Shown here: in pieces, positions 1 through 8,095 of the stretch | How the letters are laid out: each line of letters opens with the position of its first letter | Position numbering within the stretch: the first letter of the stretch is position 1 | Assembly: GCA_910589265.1 (NCBI GenBank) | Contig: CAJUTQ010000004.1 | Coordinates: 76,179-140,178 of the forward strand | Source: an uncultured Lachnospiraceae bacterium | Lineage (GTDB): Bacteria; Bacillota; Clostridia; Lachnospirales; Lachnospiraceae | Direction of reading: 5' to 3' | DNA length: 64,000 nucleotides | Program-made: the position numbers and the translations under genes | The notes under the pieces: model-generated | What the model was told of the DNA's origin: nothing | Seen by the model: the letters and a program-made list of their open reading frames with translations, nothing else | The model's database searches: none

Positions 1-174
1 TTCCCCTTTCTTTTTCTCAATCTCGTCCTTTAACTGCTCTGGTATATCTTCCTCCTTTACCACTGTAAAATCTAAATCTTTTAGCTTTTCTGACTGAATG
101 CTGGCAGCACTACATCCATTAAACAAAAATATTCCTAAAAGAATGAAAAAAATCAATTGTTTTATTCTTATCAC
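1..174 (-). CDS. lipoprotein, N-terminal part (cut by window edge)
   Basis: The minus strand is open from a GTG at 174 to the left edge (58 codons). The first 20 residues are a basic start and a hydrophobic core ending in a lipobox-like LFNGC, so the protein is probably a membrane-anchored lipoprotein with Cys21 lipidated. An AAGGAG lies just 3 nt before the GTG, a short spacing that leaves the start uncertain. The visible mature part (LDFTVVKEEDIPEQLKD) resembles the beginning of PrcB-like lipoproteins of clostridia; that family call is tentative because only the first 38 mature residues are present. It is divergent from the acyltransferase to its right. Confidence 0.6.
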   Translation of the reverse strand, partial: MIRIKQLIFFILLGIFLFNGCSAASIQSEKLKDLDFTVVKEEDIPEQLKDEIEKKKGE

Positions 175-307
175 CTACTCCTTGTTTTTATCAATCTATT
201 TCCTTTCACTCTAAAATATTCCTTTGTCCCTATATTTCAGTTGTTTTTTCCGAAAACCTTCGCTATAATAAAAAAGATCAATACGACAAAGATAGGTGGA
301 CTCAAAA

Positions 308-1054
308 ATGATACGTTTTATAATCATCTGCATCATTCTGTTTGGTTTTTTAATATTAAGCATTCCTGTTTTAATCATTGAATGGATTATAGGAAAATAC
401 AATCCCCATTTTAAAGACACAAGCTCTTTAGCTATTGTAAACTGTGCATTCCGTCTCATTCTTCTTGTAAGCGGAGTAAAACTTACAGTTCTTGGAGAGG
501 AAAATGTTCCTAAAGACTGCCCTGTCCTTTATATTGCCAATCATAGAAGTTATTTTGACATTCTTCTTACCTACACAAGAGTCCCCCGCCCTACTGGCTA
601 TATTGCTAAGGCGGAAATGCTTCGTTATCCTCTTTTGTCCCATTGGATGAAATATCTTCACTGCCAGTTTCTAGACCGGAAAGATTTAAAAAAAGGAATG
701 CAGACAATTTTAGCTAGCATTGAACTTATAAAAAGAGGAATTTCAATTTGCATTTTTCCTGAAGGCACCCGCAATGAAAGGGATGACGAAATGCTTCCTT
801 TTCATGAAGGCAGCTTTAAAATTGCCCAGAAAACCAACTGTCCCATTATCCCAATGGCTATAACAAACTCTGGAGAAATATTTGAAAATCATCTTCCTTT
901 TATAAAGCCCTGCCCTGTTATACTAGAATATGGCTCCCCTATTTATCCTGATCAGCTCTCCAAAGAGAATAAAAAATTTATGGGGGCTTACTGTCAAAAT
1001 ATTATGAAAGAAATGCTGGAAAAAAATAAAAACCTCCTTGATATTTCCGAATAA
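308..1054 (+). CDS. plsC: 1-acyl-sn-glycerol-3-phosphate acyltransferase (PlsC family)
   Basis: The 248-residue protein starts with a hydrophobic anchor (about residues 2-24) and has the PlsC motifs in order: NHRSYFD (HX4D catalytic pair), FLDRKD, FPEGTRN (phosphate-binding) and CPIIPMA. Family members acylate lysophosphatidate to phosphatidate on the cytoplasmic membrane face. I chose the ATG at 308 because AGGTGG sits 8 nt upstream; an in-frame GTG at 296 would add four residues. The gene ends 6 bp before the convergent murF stop, with no visible terminator between them. Confidence 0.9.
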   Translation: MIRFIIICIILFGFLILSIPVLIIEWIIGKYNPHFKDTSSLAIVNCAFRLILLVSGVKLTVLGEENVPKDCPVLYIANHRSYFDILLTYTRVPRPTGYIAKAEMLRYPLLSHWMKYLHCQFLDRKDLKKGMQTILASIELIKRGISICIFPEGTRNERDDEMLPFHEGSFKIAQKTNCPIIPMAITNSGEIFENHLPFIKPCPVILEYGSPIYPDQLSKENKKFMGAYCQNIMKEMLEKNKNLLDISE

Positions 1055-1060
1055 ATCTAT

Positions 1061-2428
1061 CTATTTTGACAATGTTTCGATTATATTATTGAAATTCATG
1101 CTGTGAGATGCTTTTACCAAAATGGTATCTCCCTCTTTTAAAATTTCTTCTGCCTTTTCCAGAAATGGAGCTTGATCATAAAAATAAAAAGCCTGTGTCT
1201 TTTTTCCACCTTCTTTTATCCCCTTATATATATGTTTTGCCTCTTCCCCTATAGAGACAATGACATCTATTTCTTTTAGAGCTCCATACTTACCCAATTC
1301 TTTATGGAATTGATCTGATTTTTCTCCCAAGTCTTTCATATCCCCTAAGATGGCCACTTTCCTTCCTTGGGCTAAAAGGAGCAAATCAATAGCTGCCTTC
1401 ATGGAAACAGGATTGGCATTGTAACAGTCATCGATAATCGTATATTTTTCCCTTTCTATAAGGTGGCTTCTCCCCTCCATCCCAGGAACTGACTCAATTC
1501 CTTCTTTTATTTCTTTTAGTGAAAGTCCTAAATATCGTCCAACTCCTGCGGCTGCCAAAGCATTATATACCATGTGGCGCCCTGCCAGAGGAATTCTCAC
1601 ATCTATTTGATCCCCTTCTATATAAATAGTACAAGCTGTTCCCTTTAATCCCAGATCCTCAATACAATCCGCCCAAATATCATTTTTTCGTTCGAAACCA
1701 TAAAATGTGGGCCTAATCCCTTTTATATTTTTTAAGGACGCTAATTTGCTATCATCCCCATTTAAAAAGACAGCTCCCTCTGGATTCCAGAAATCAAATA
1801 TTTCTGATTTCGCAGACAAAATTCCATCTTGGGATTTTAAATCCCTGAGATGGCTATATCCAATATTGGTCAAAACACAAATGTCTGGTTTTGCAATTTT
1901 GCTAAGGCGGTGCATTTCCCCAAAATTGCTTATCCCCATTTCCAGTACAGCAACCTCATCCTCTTCCTCCAAGGAAAAAACAGTAAGGGGAAGACCAATT
2001 TCATTGTTCAAGTTGCCTTCTGTTTTTTTCACTCTATATTTTTCCTTTAATACAGAAGCAATCATTTCCTTTGTACTTGTCTTTCCAACGCTTCCTGTAA
2101 TGCCTACCACCTTAATATCTAAATTTTTCCTATAAAATTCTCCTATATCCTTCAATGCCTGAAGTGTACAATTCACAAGAATAATGGGGCCTTCTACCTT
2201 TGCTGGTCGTTCCTCACAAATGACACATAGTGCTCCTTTTTCAAATACCTGTTCTATAAAAGTGTGACCGTCTACTCTCTCTCCTTTAATAGCTATAAAA
2301 ATATAGCCTTTTTTTATCTTTCGGCTGTCAATGGCAACTCCAGTCCCCTTTTCCCCCTTTTTTTCCTCTGGCCCTTCATAAATGCCATTACATACCAAGG
2401 TCAGATTTTCTAAAGTCATCTCTTTCAT
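1061..2428 (-). CDS. murF: UDP-N-acetylmuramoyl-tripeptide--D-alanyl-D-alanine ligase
   Basis: This 455-residue protein is full length for MurF. It has the N-terminal UDP-substrate domain, the ATP-binding loop GITGSVGKTSTKEMI (about 112-126), the central Mur-ligase region (EMGISNFGEMHRL, TNIGYSHL) and the C-terminal DDCYNANPVSMKAA element of the third domain. MurF adds D-Ala-D-Ala to the UDP-MurNAc-tripeptide in the cytoplasm. The neighbouring ddl gene makes the dipeptide substrate and lies 38 bp upstream on the same strand, so the two steps are very likely co-transcribed. A GAAAGG site lies about 13 nt before the first ATG. Confidence 0.95.
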   Translation of the reverse strand: MKEMTLENLTLVCNGIYEGPEEKKGEKGTGVAIDSRKIKKGYIFIAIKGERVDGHTFIEQVFEKGALCVICEERPAKVEGPIILVNCTLQALKDIGEFYRKNLDIKVVGITGSVGKTSTKEMIASVLKEKYRVKKTEGNLNNEIGLPLTVFSLEEEDEVAVLEMGISNFGEMHRLSKIAKPDICVLTNIGYSHLRDLKSQDGILSAKSEIFDFWNPEGAVFLNGDDSKLASLKNIKGIRPTFYGFERKNDIWADCIEDLGLKGTACTIYIEGDQIDVRIPLAGRHMVYNALAAAGVGRYLGLSLKEIKEGIESVPGMEGRSHLIEREKYTIIDDCYNANPVSMKAAIDLLLLAQGRKVAILGDMKDLGEKSDQFHKELGKYGALKEIDVIVSIGEEAKHIYKGIKEGGKKTQAFYFYDQAPFLEKAEEILKEGDTILVKASHSMNFNNIIETLSK

Positions 2429-2466
2429 TTATCATACCATGCCTTTCTCTATTGGGACTTTCTATC

Positions 2467-3501
2467 CTACTTTTTGTATTTTTTCAAGGATACTTCTATA
2501 ATTTTCTCACATAATTCTCCAAAATCTATTCCTATTGCAGCAGCTTCTTGGGGAAGAAGGCTAATCGGTGTCATCCCTGGCAAGGTATTTGCCTCTAGGC
2601 AGAAAATCTCCCCATCCTCTCGAATTCTAAAATCCATTCTGGCATAAGTCTCTAATTGAAGAATCTCAAAAACCTTTTCCGCTATTTCCTGTATTTTCTT
2701 TGTAAGATCTGCTGGAAAATCTGCTGGACATGTTTCTACTGTGTTCCCATCCTGATACTTATTTTTATAGTCATAAAACCCTTCCTTTGGCTCCATCTCA
2801 ATAATGGGCAGCGCCTTTTTGTCAATAACCCCAACGGAACATTCTCTTCCTTTGATGAACTCCTCAACAATAACTTTTTCCTCATAAGTATAAGCTGCCT
2901 GTAGAGCAGCCTCATATTCCTCCTTATTGTTTACTATGTATACGCCAACACTGGAACCACCGCAGCAAGTTTTCACTACAGCGGGAAACCCTGGCTCCCT
3001 CCTCCTTTCTCCCCTTTTAAGTAGAAACCAACTTGGTGTTTGTATTCCTCCAAACTGAAAAAGTATTTTTGATAAATCCTTATTCATGGAAAGCGCACTG
3101 CTCACATATCCTGTCCCTGTGTAAGGAATTTCATATAAGTCAAAGGCTGCTTGTATTTTTCCGTTCTCCCCATTCTCTCCATGTAAGGCTAAAAAAACTA
3201 GATCTGACATTTGACAGATAGGAAGAACCTTTGGGCCAAAATATCCCTTCTCCCCTTCTTTTCTCATTGACTTAACCTTTTCTATATCTGGCTCATCCTC
3301 ACCAATTTGGGAAATACCACGAATCCAATCCATCTCCATCTCAAAAATGTCTTCTTTCGCCTCTCCACAATAGCCCAAATAAACATCAAGTAAAACTACC
3401 TGATGTCCTCTTTTTCTTAACGCTTCATAGATCATTTTGCCAGTGCTAAGGGACACATCTCTCTCCATGCTAGTCCCTCCTGCTAATACTACGATTTTCA
3501 A
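2467..3501 (-). CDS. ddl: D-alanine--D-alanine ligase
   Basis: The 344-residue ATP-grasp enzyme has the Ddl landmarks: VLAGGTSMERDVSLSTG at the N-terminus (usually GGxSxEhevSl), LHGENGENGKIQ, PYTGTG, the ATP-grasp loop CGGSSVGVY, the substrate segment EEFIKGRECSVGV and the metal-binding end FRIREDGEIFCLEANTLPGMT. It joins two D-alanines using ATP. The start codon is TTG (complement of CAA at 3499-3501), supported by GGGAGG at the right distance. The acidic stretch at residues 48-85 is longer than in many Ddl proteins. The gene sits directly upstream of murF. Confidence 0.93.
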   Translation of the reverse strand: MKIVVLAGGTSMERDVSLSTGKMIYEALRKRGHQVVLLDVYLGYCGEAKEDIFEMEMDWIRGISQIGEDEPDIEKVKSMRKEGEKGYFGPKVLPICQMSDLVFLALHGENGENGKIQAAFDLYEIPYTGTGYVSSALSMNKDLSKILFQFGGIQTPSWFLLKRGERRREPGFPAVVKTCCGGSSVGVYIVNNKEEYEAALQAAYTYEEKVIVEEFIKGRECSVGVIDKKALPIIEMEPKEGFYDYKNKYQDGNTVETCPADFPADLTKKIQEIAEKVFEILQLETYARMDFRIREDGEIFCLEANTLPGMTPISLLPQEAAAIGIDFGELCEKIIEVSLKKYKK

Positions 3502-3553
3502 AAAATTACCCTCCCTTTCTTTTCAGTATCTCGATTATGAGAATTTCACCTTT

Positions 3554-4882
3554 TTACATTTTATAGTTTAATAAAAAATAAAGAACTCCTTCCATTCCAT
3601 CTATTTCTAAAAAACGAACATTGTCTTTATTGCATCCAAGAAAATAATCTATTTGGGCTTTTATTGCCGTCTCATACTGTTTACTGGGAGCCACATACTG
3701 GGCATACATAAGCAATAGAGGCTCTCTGTAAAGTCTCTCCCTATCCCCTTTATCCATTTCATGATTCATTTCTGACCATTTTCTAGAAACAGAACTGGCC
3801 TCTGTCAAAAGGCGGCCCATAAGATTTGTACACATTTCAATATCAATAGGATGTTTTGCTGTTAAGTAAGATAAAATACTGTATACGTTTTCTTCCTTAC
3901 CATAAGCTTCCTTGCCCATATCCATTGTTTCCTCTACTAATCTACGATAAATAGGGCTTCCTGTCAAATTGTAAAGTTGCGCAGCCGCCCATCTCCTTTC
4001 TTCCTCGTCTTTTAAAACCTTTTCTCCAGAAAGTACTAAAGGATGATAATTTTCCAAAAAATTCCATGCCAATAAAGCAGCCTTCTTGCATTCCTCACTG
4101 TACTCTTTGTTGTAATCCCTATATGCTTGACTAAACATAGCCAGTGTTGCCGCAAATCTCCCTGTGGATTCAGAAGAAACTCCCTTTTTTATTCCCCCCT
4201 CTATTCCCTGGTGAACTCCTCCATCTTCCTCCTGAAGAGAAAGGAGCCAGTCTATCCCAGGTTTTATCTTTTCTAAAATAGAACTTTCCTCTGTTTCCAT
4301 TCTTTCCTGAAAATAGAAATAAGCTAGAAGGCAATCTGTCAATACCTTTGTCTCAACCCCTGTATCCTTCCTCTGTCTTTTTTCAATTTTATCCAGTATT
4401 TTTCTTGCCTCATTTTCATAAATTCCTGTGTCTATGGAAAACAAATAAGAACTTCCCATGTTTTTTGTCCAAATAAAGTAACAGCCTGGCTCTTTTACTT
4501 GAGAAAAATCCCCTATTGCAGTTTTCTCTTTATACTCTATCACTCCTGTAAAAACAGCTTCCCCTGTCTCATAAGAAATCACTTGAAAGTTTCTATCTTC
4601 TGTTCCAAGAAAATAAGCTGTCTTTTCCCCTCCTTCCTCATATCCCACATGGTTAATCAAAACTTTCGGGGCATCTCCTTCTAAGAGCCAAGGCTCCTTC
4701 AGCTCTTCCATTCCTTGCGTCGGCCTTTTTATTTGCTCTAAATATTCTCTCTTCTTTCCTTCCTTATATCTCCAGTCCTCTGTTGTAAACAGTACAGTAA
4801 TCCCTATGAGAAGAAAGAGAAATTGGAAAAATTGGCTTTTACTCCTATTAAGAAATTCCTTTGATTTTTTTATCTTGATCAT
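3554..4882 (-). CDS. membrane-anchored GH9-like protein without the usual catalytic Asp motif
   Basis: The 442-residue protein has one N-terminal membrane segment (about 17-35). A CelD_N-type Ig-like domain follows (about 72-155, beginning VLINHVGYEEGGEKTAYFL), and then an alpha-helical barrel-like region (about 156-440) resembling glycoside hydrolase family 9. Active GH9 enzymes carry a DAGD motif early in the barrel; I cannot find it here, and the corresponding region reads LLSLQEEDGGVHQGIEGG. The helical part is also shorter than in cellulases. It may therefore be a surface binding or structural protein and not a hydrolase. It lies between an amidohydrolase and ddl in the same minus-strand run (gaps of 57 and 52 bp). 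Confidence 0.65.
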   Translation of the reverse strand: MIKIKKSKEFLNRSKSQFFQFLFLLIGITVLFTTEDWRYKEGKKREYLEQIKRPTQGMEELKEPWLLEGDAPKVLINHVGYEEGGEKTAYFLGTEDRNFQVISYETGEAVFTGVIEYKEKTAIGDFSQVKEPGCYFIWTKNMGSSYLFSIDTGIYENEARKILDKIEKRQRKDTGVETKVLTDCLLAYFYFQERMETEESSILEKIKPGIDWLLSLQEEDGGVHQGIEGGIKKGVSSESTGRFAATLAMFSQAYRDYNKEYSEECKKAALLAWNFLENYHPLVLSGEKVLKDEEERRWAAAQLYNLTGSPIYRRLVEETMDMGKEAYGKEENVYSILSYLTAKHPIDIEMCTNLMGRLLTEASSVSRKWSEMNHEMDKGDRERLYREPLLLMYAQYVAPSKQYETAIKAQIDYFLGCNKDNVRFLEIDGMEGVLYFLLNYKM

Positions 4883-4939
4883 AGTATATTATGCGCTTTC
4901 TCTCAAAATAAGAAGGAAATATCTATTTTACGAAATATT

Positions 4940-6115
4940 TTATTCCCTCTTATAAACAACTTTGCCATCTATAATTGTATAAAGAGTCTGGGTGAATACT
5001 TCCATTGGATTTCCGTCAAAAATAGCAATGTCTCCATCCTTTCCCACCTCTAATGTTCCCACTCTGTTAGACACCCGACATATTTCTGCTGGATATTTTG
5101 TAATAACCTTTAAACCTTCGCTCATGGGTAGCCCTGCTTTCACAGCTAAGCCAGCACATATGGGAAGGGACTGAATAAGGGAAACAGGGTGATCCGTAAT
5201 TATAGCTGATTTTACTCCTGCCTTATTTAAAACTCCCACTGTCTTAAATGCCATGTTTTGAATTTCAATTTTATTTCTGCTAGATAAATCTGGTCCTACA
5301 ATAGCTGGAAAACCAGATTCTAATATTTCCTCGGCTATTAAATGTCCCTCGCTGCAGTGATCCAATGTAATATCCAAGTCAAATTCTTTTGCAATACGTA
5401 TTGCAGTAAAAATATCATCCGTTCTATGAACATGGGCTTTTAGGGGAATCTGTTTTTCAAATACTGGAATCCAGCACTCATACTGGAAATCTTCCTTAAA
5501 TTCTTCTTCCTCTTCCTTAGCCTTTTTCTTTTTCTCCCAATACTGCCTTGCAAGAAAGAGTTCTTCCCGAAGCATTGCGGCAATGGCCATTCTTGTAGAT
5601 GGCATTTTGGACAAACCACTGTAATTAACCTTGGGATTCTCTCCAAAGGCTACCTTCATAGCTGCAGGAGCTTTTACAATTAAATCATCTATTTTCCTTC
5701 CATACATTTTCATGAATACCCACTGACCTCCTACAACATTGGAGCTTCCAGGGCCAGTCATGGCTGAAGTAATTCCTGCTTTTATTGCATCTGAAAAAGC
5801 TGCGTCCATTGGATTAATAGCATCTATTGCCCGTAAATAAGGGGTTATAGGATTCACCGATTCGTTACAGTCGTCTCCCTCCATTCCCTTCTTCTCTTCA
5901 GTAATGCCAATATGGCAGTGAGCGTCAATGAGACCTGGCATCACAAGATGTCCCTTTGCATCAATTATTTCTAAATCCCCATCTTTTAGCTCCTCTGGCT
6001 GTGAATCTGTTCCAATATAAATAATCTTTCCATCTTCTACTAAAATATTTCCATTGGGTATGCGCTCCCCAACCATTGTCTCAATTGTGCCGTTTTTGAT
6101 AAATAGCATACACAC
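4940..6115 (-). CDS. metal-dependent amidohydrolase (imidazolonepropionase-like)
   Basis: The 391-residue protein has the small beta-sandwich domain at both ends and a TIM-barrel core. The metal-site motif is LVMPGLIDAHCHIG (HxH, about 57-70); later come KAHVHRTDDIFTA, DHCSEG, and ITDHPV, where the conserved Asp is expected. The C-terminus (GTLEVGKDGDIAIFDGNP) is the classic amidohydrolase end. The family hydrolyses C-N bonds in cyclic or linear amides or dipeptides; the substrate here cannot be told. The GTG start at 6115 has AAGGAG 6 nt upstream; an ATG two codons later is possible. A Lys/Glu-rich loop lies at about residues 193-207. Confidence 0.85.
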   Translation of the reverse strand: MCMLFIKNGTIETMVGERIPNGNILVEDGKIIYIGTDSQPEELKDGDLEIIDAKGHLVMPGLIDAHCHIGITEEKKGMEGDDCNESVNPITPYLRAIDAINPMDAAFSDAIKAGITSAMTGPGSSNVVGGQWVFMKMYGRKIDDLIVKAPAAMKVAFGENPKVNYSGLSKMPSTRMAIAAMLREELFLARQYWEKKKKAKEEEEEFKEDFQYECWIPVFEKQIPLKAHVHRTDDIFTAIRIAKEFDLDITLDHCSEGHLIAEEILESGFPAIVGPDLSSRNKIEIQNMAFKTVGVLNKAGVKSAIITDHPVSLIQSLPICAGLAVKAGLPMSEGLKVITKYPAEICRVSNRVGTLEVGKDGDIAIFDGNPMEVFTQTLYTIIDGKVVYKRE

Positions 6116-6168
6116 CTTTTTCTCCTTCCAAAGTTTTCCTTGTACAGTTGAGTATGCCTCTCTTCTAT

Positions 6169-7812
6169 CTAAAATATTCTTCTTTTTCTACTTAACATAA
6201 AAACAGCGCCCATTGCTCCAGCACTTATAAAATAAGAGATTTTTTGCGCCCATGTGCCTTTATATGCAATGACCACCTTTCCCTCTTCCTTCCCTGTGAA
6301 ATATACTCTGCAAAATCCATGGCGACCCTCTCCACTTACTTTCAAATCTTCTATCTTTTCTCCCTCATTGTCATAGGAAACAGCCCTATATCCCTTATAA
6401 TATATAAAAGGCACATCCATATAGGAACTCTCCATATTTTTACAAGAAACATGTATCTCATTTTTCTTTCGATAAAAAGAAATCTCCTCCCCAGAGTCCC
6501 CCACAATTTTATCAGAATACTCCAATACTTTTTCCAGACTATCCACCTGTTCTGGCAGCCATTCTCCCCCAATCACAGAGGCAGTAAATGGTTTATAACT
6601 ATAATAGTCGTCAGAGTAAGAATAATAACCTTCCTCTGTCCTTTGTATATTTGTCACAGAACTGAAAATCATGATTCCCAAAACAGCTATGAGGGCAGCC
6701 TCCCTAGACTTTCTATTCTGGAAATATATCTCGTATAATATGGCAATGCCCATAGATAGGCAAGCAGAAGCGAGTAAATAGAATCTCCATGGAAACTGAA
6801 TAAAGTTTACAAACCGCTCTAACCTTTCCCATGGAAATAATACAGTTGCCCCTAAGGAAAAGGCAATGCCAGAGAAAAGCAAAATATCTCCATAAACTAG
6901 AAGCTTTTTATTTTTCTTCGTCTTTATTGTAAATAATCTTGGAATGCAAAGAAGAAAAATAGCAATGCCCATTCCAGGCATTTGATTTTCAAAAATGGAA
7001 GATATTTCTCTCATTGTATCTTTGACTGAAACCCAGCTATTGGACAATCCGAAAGTAGAATCCTTCAACTGTTCCAAAACCGGCAGCCAATAGAAACAGG
7101 TAAGAGCTAACGTTATAAGTCCAGTAAGAAGAAGTTTAAGAAAAAGTTTTTTATTATTATAAAAAATTTTATAATGGAACAGAACGATGAATCCATATAA
7201 AAGAATACACATGATAAACGTATTTGTATGGCTTAATAATACACCTGCAAATCCCATAGCCATTATACCTGGCTTTGATAATTCTTCATATAATAAATCA
7301 TAAATTCCATATAATAAAAAAGGAAGAAAAATAAAGGCTGTAAATTCTCCCACCGCACTTCTTGTATAAATGTCATCTATATGATATTGAGACAAGGTCA
7401 TAATGATTGCCCCTATCATAGACGAAAATCGTTTCTTTGTAACCATTTTTGTGCAAATATAAGTAGAAGCATAGCAAAGAATAATGCAAAGAGCTACAAA
7501 GAGATGGTAACTTTGATTAATGCTCACCCCCAAAGCTCTTAAAACACCAGGAAAGTATAAAAGCAAGTCTGGGTAGAACAGTGAACTGGCATATCCAGCC
7601 CCTCCTAAAAAGAGCATATTCACTTTTAAAAAGGGCTTCCCTGCAAGTATCCCTTCTTTCAGACTTTCAATACGCAGCAAATGATAATCTACATCATGGC
7701 CATTGATACAATGCTTTGTCATAAGTGGACTGCATGCAAAAAATATAACGACAAAGAAAATGCTTCCCAACAAAATGTATGATCTTTTTATATGGATCTT
7801 TCCTATTTTCAT
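6169..7812 (-). CDS. polytopic membrane protein, YfhO/GT-C-like
   Basis: The 547-residue protein has about 12 predicted membrane segments and a C-terminal extracytoplasmic domain (about 400-525). It begins with a loop holding CINGHDVDYHLLR, the acidic/His region placed after TM1 in GT-C-type glycosyltransferases and YfhO-like proteins. Those use polyprenol-linked sugars at the outer membrane face, so a role in surface glycan or teichoic-acid decoration is plausible but inferred. I start it at the ATG at 7812, whose ATGA overlaps the stop of the Smr gene, so the two are translationally coupled. An upstream in-frame ATG at 7851 would add 13 residues inside the Smr gene. Confidence 0.7.
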   Translation of the reverse strand: MKIGKIHIKRSYILLGSIFFVVIFFACSPLMTKHCINGHDVDYHLLRIESLKEGILAGKPFLKVNMLFLGGAGYASSLFYPDLLLYFPGVLRALGVSINQSYHLFVALCIILCYASTYICTKMVTKKRFSSMIGAIIMTLSQYHIDDIYTRSAVGEFTAFIFLPFLLYGIYDLLYEELSKPGIMAMGFAGVLLSHTNTFIMCILLYGFIVLFHYKIFYNNKKLFLKLLLTGLITLALTCFYWLPVLEQLKDSTFGLSNSWVSVKDTMREISSIFENQMPGMGIAIFLLCIPRLFTIKTKKNKKLLVYGDILLFSGIAFSLGATVLFPWERLERFVNFIQFPWRFYLLASACLSMGIAILYEIYFQNRKSREAALIAVLGIMIFSSVTNIQRTEEGYYSYSDDYYSYKPFTASVIGGEWLPEQVDSLEKVLEYSDKIVGDSGEEISFYRKKNEIHVSCKNMESSYMDVPFIYYKGYRAVSYDNEGEKIEDLKVSGEGRHGFCRVYFTGKEEGKVVIAYKGTWAQKISYFISAGAMGAVFMLSRKRRIF

Positions 7813-8060
7813 AGCTCTCTTATCACCAACTCCGTAATACCTGGGTTCCACCCTTGTTCCATTCTCTTTATTTTGGGATTTCTTCCAAAGCTATATTCCT
7901 CTTGAATCATGCTGCGAAGCTGGGTGCCCCCTCGATAGCCGTGAATAAGACGAATTCGATATACATTGGAAGCTGCCTTTTCTACCTGGGCGTCTATTTC
8001 CTTTCTCGCCTGTTCACAATTCATTCCATGAAGATCTATTTCTATAATGCCGCCCCTCAT
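7809..8060 (-). CDS. small stand-alone Smr-domain protein
   Basis: This 83-residue protein is little more than an Smr domain: the first motif IDLHGMNCEQAR and the second motif IRLIHGYRGGTQLRSMI, the counterpart of the IHGxGxGxLR loop. Smr domains, known from the C-terminus of MutS2, are nucleic-acid nickases or nucleases. The usual glycine-rich loop reads HGYRGGTQLR, with an extra aromatic residue. It is coupled to the downstream membrane-protein gene by a 4-nt stop/start overlap, an odd pairing with no obvious functional link. Confidence 0.8.
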   Translation of the reverse strand: MRGGIIEIDLHGMNCEQARKEIDAQVEKAASNVYRIRLIHGYRGGTQLRSMIQEEYSFGRNPKIKRMEQGWNPGITELVIREL

Positions 8061-8095
8061 TTGGATTCCTCCTATCTTTTTAAGAGAGAGGGCCC

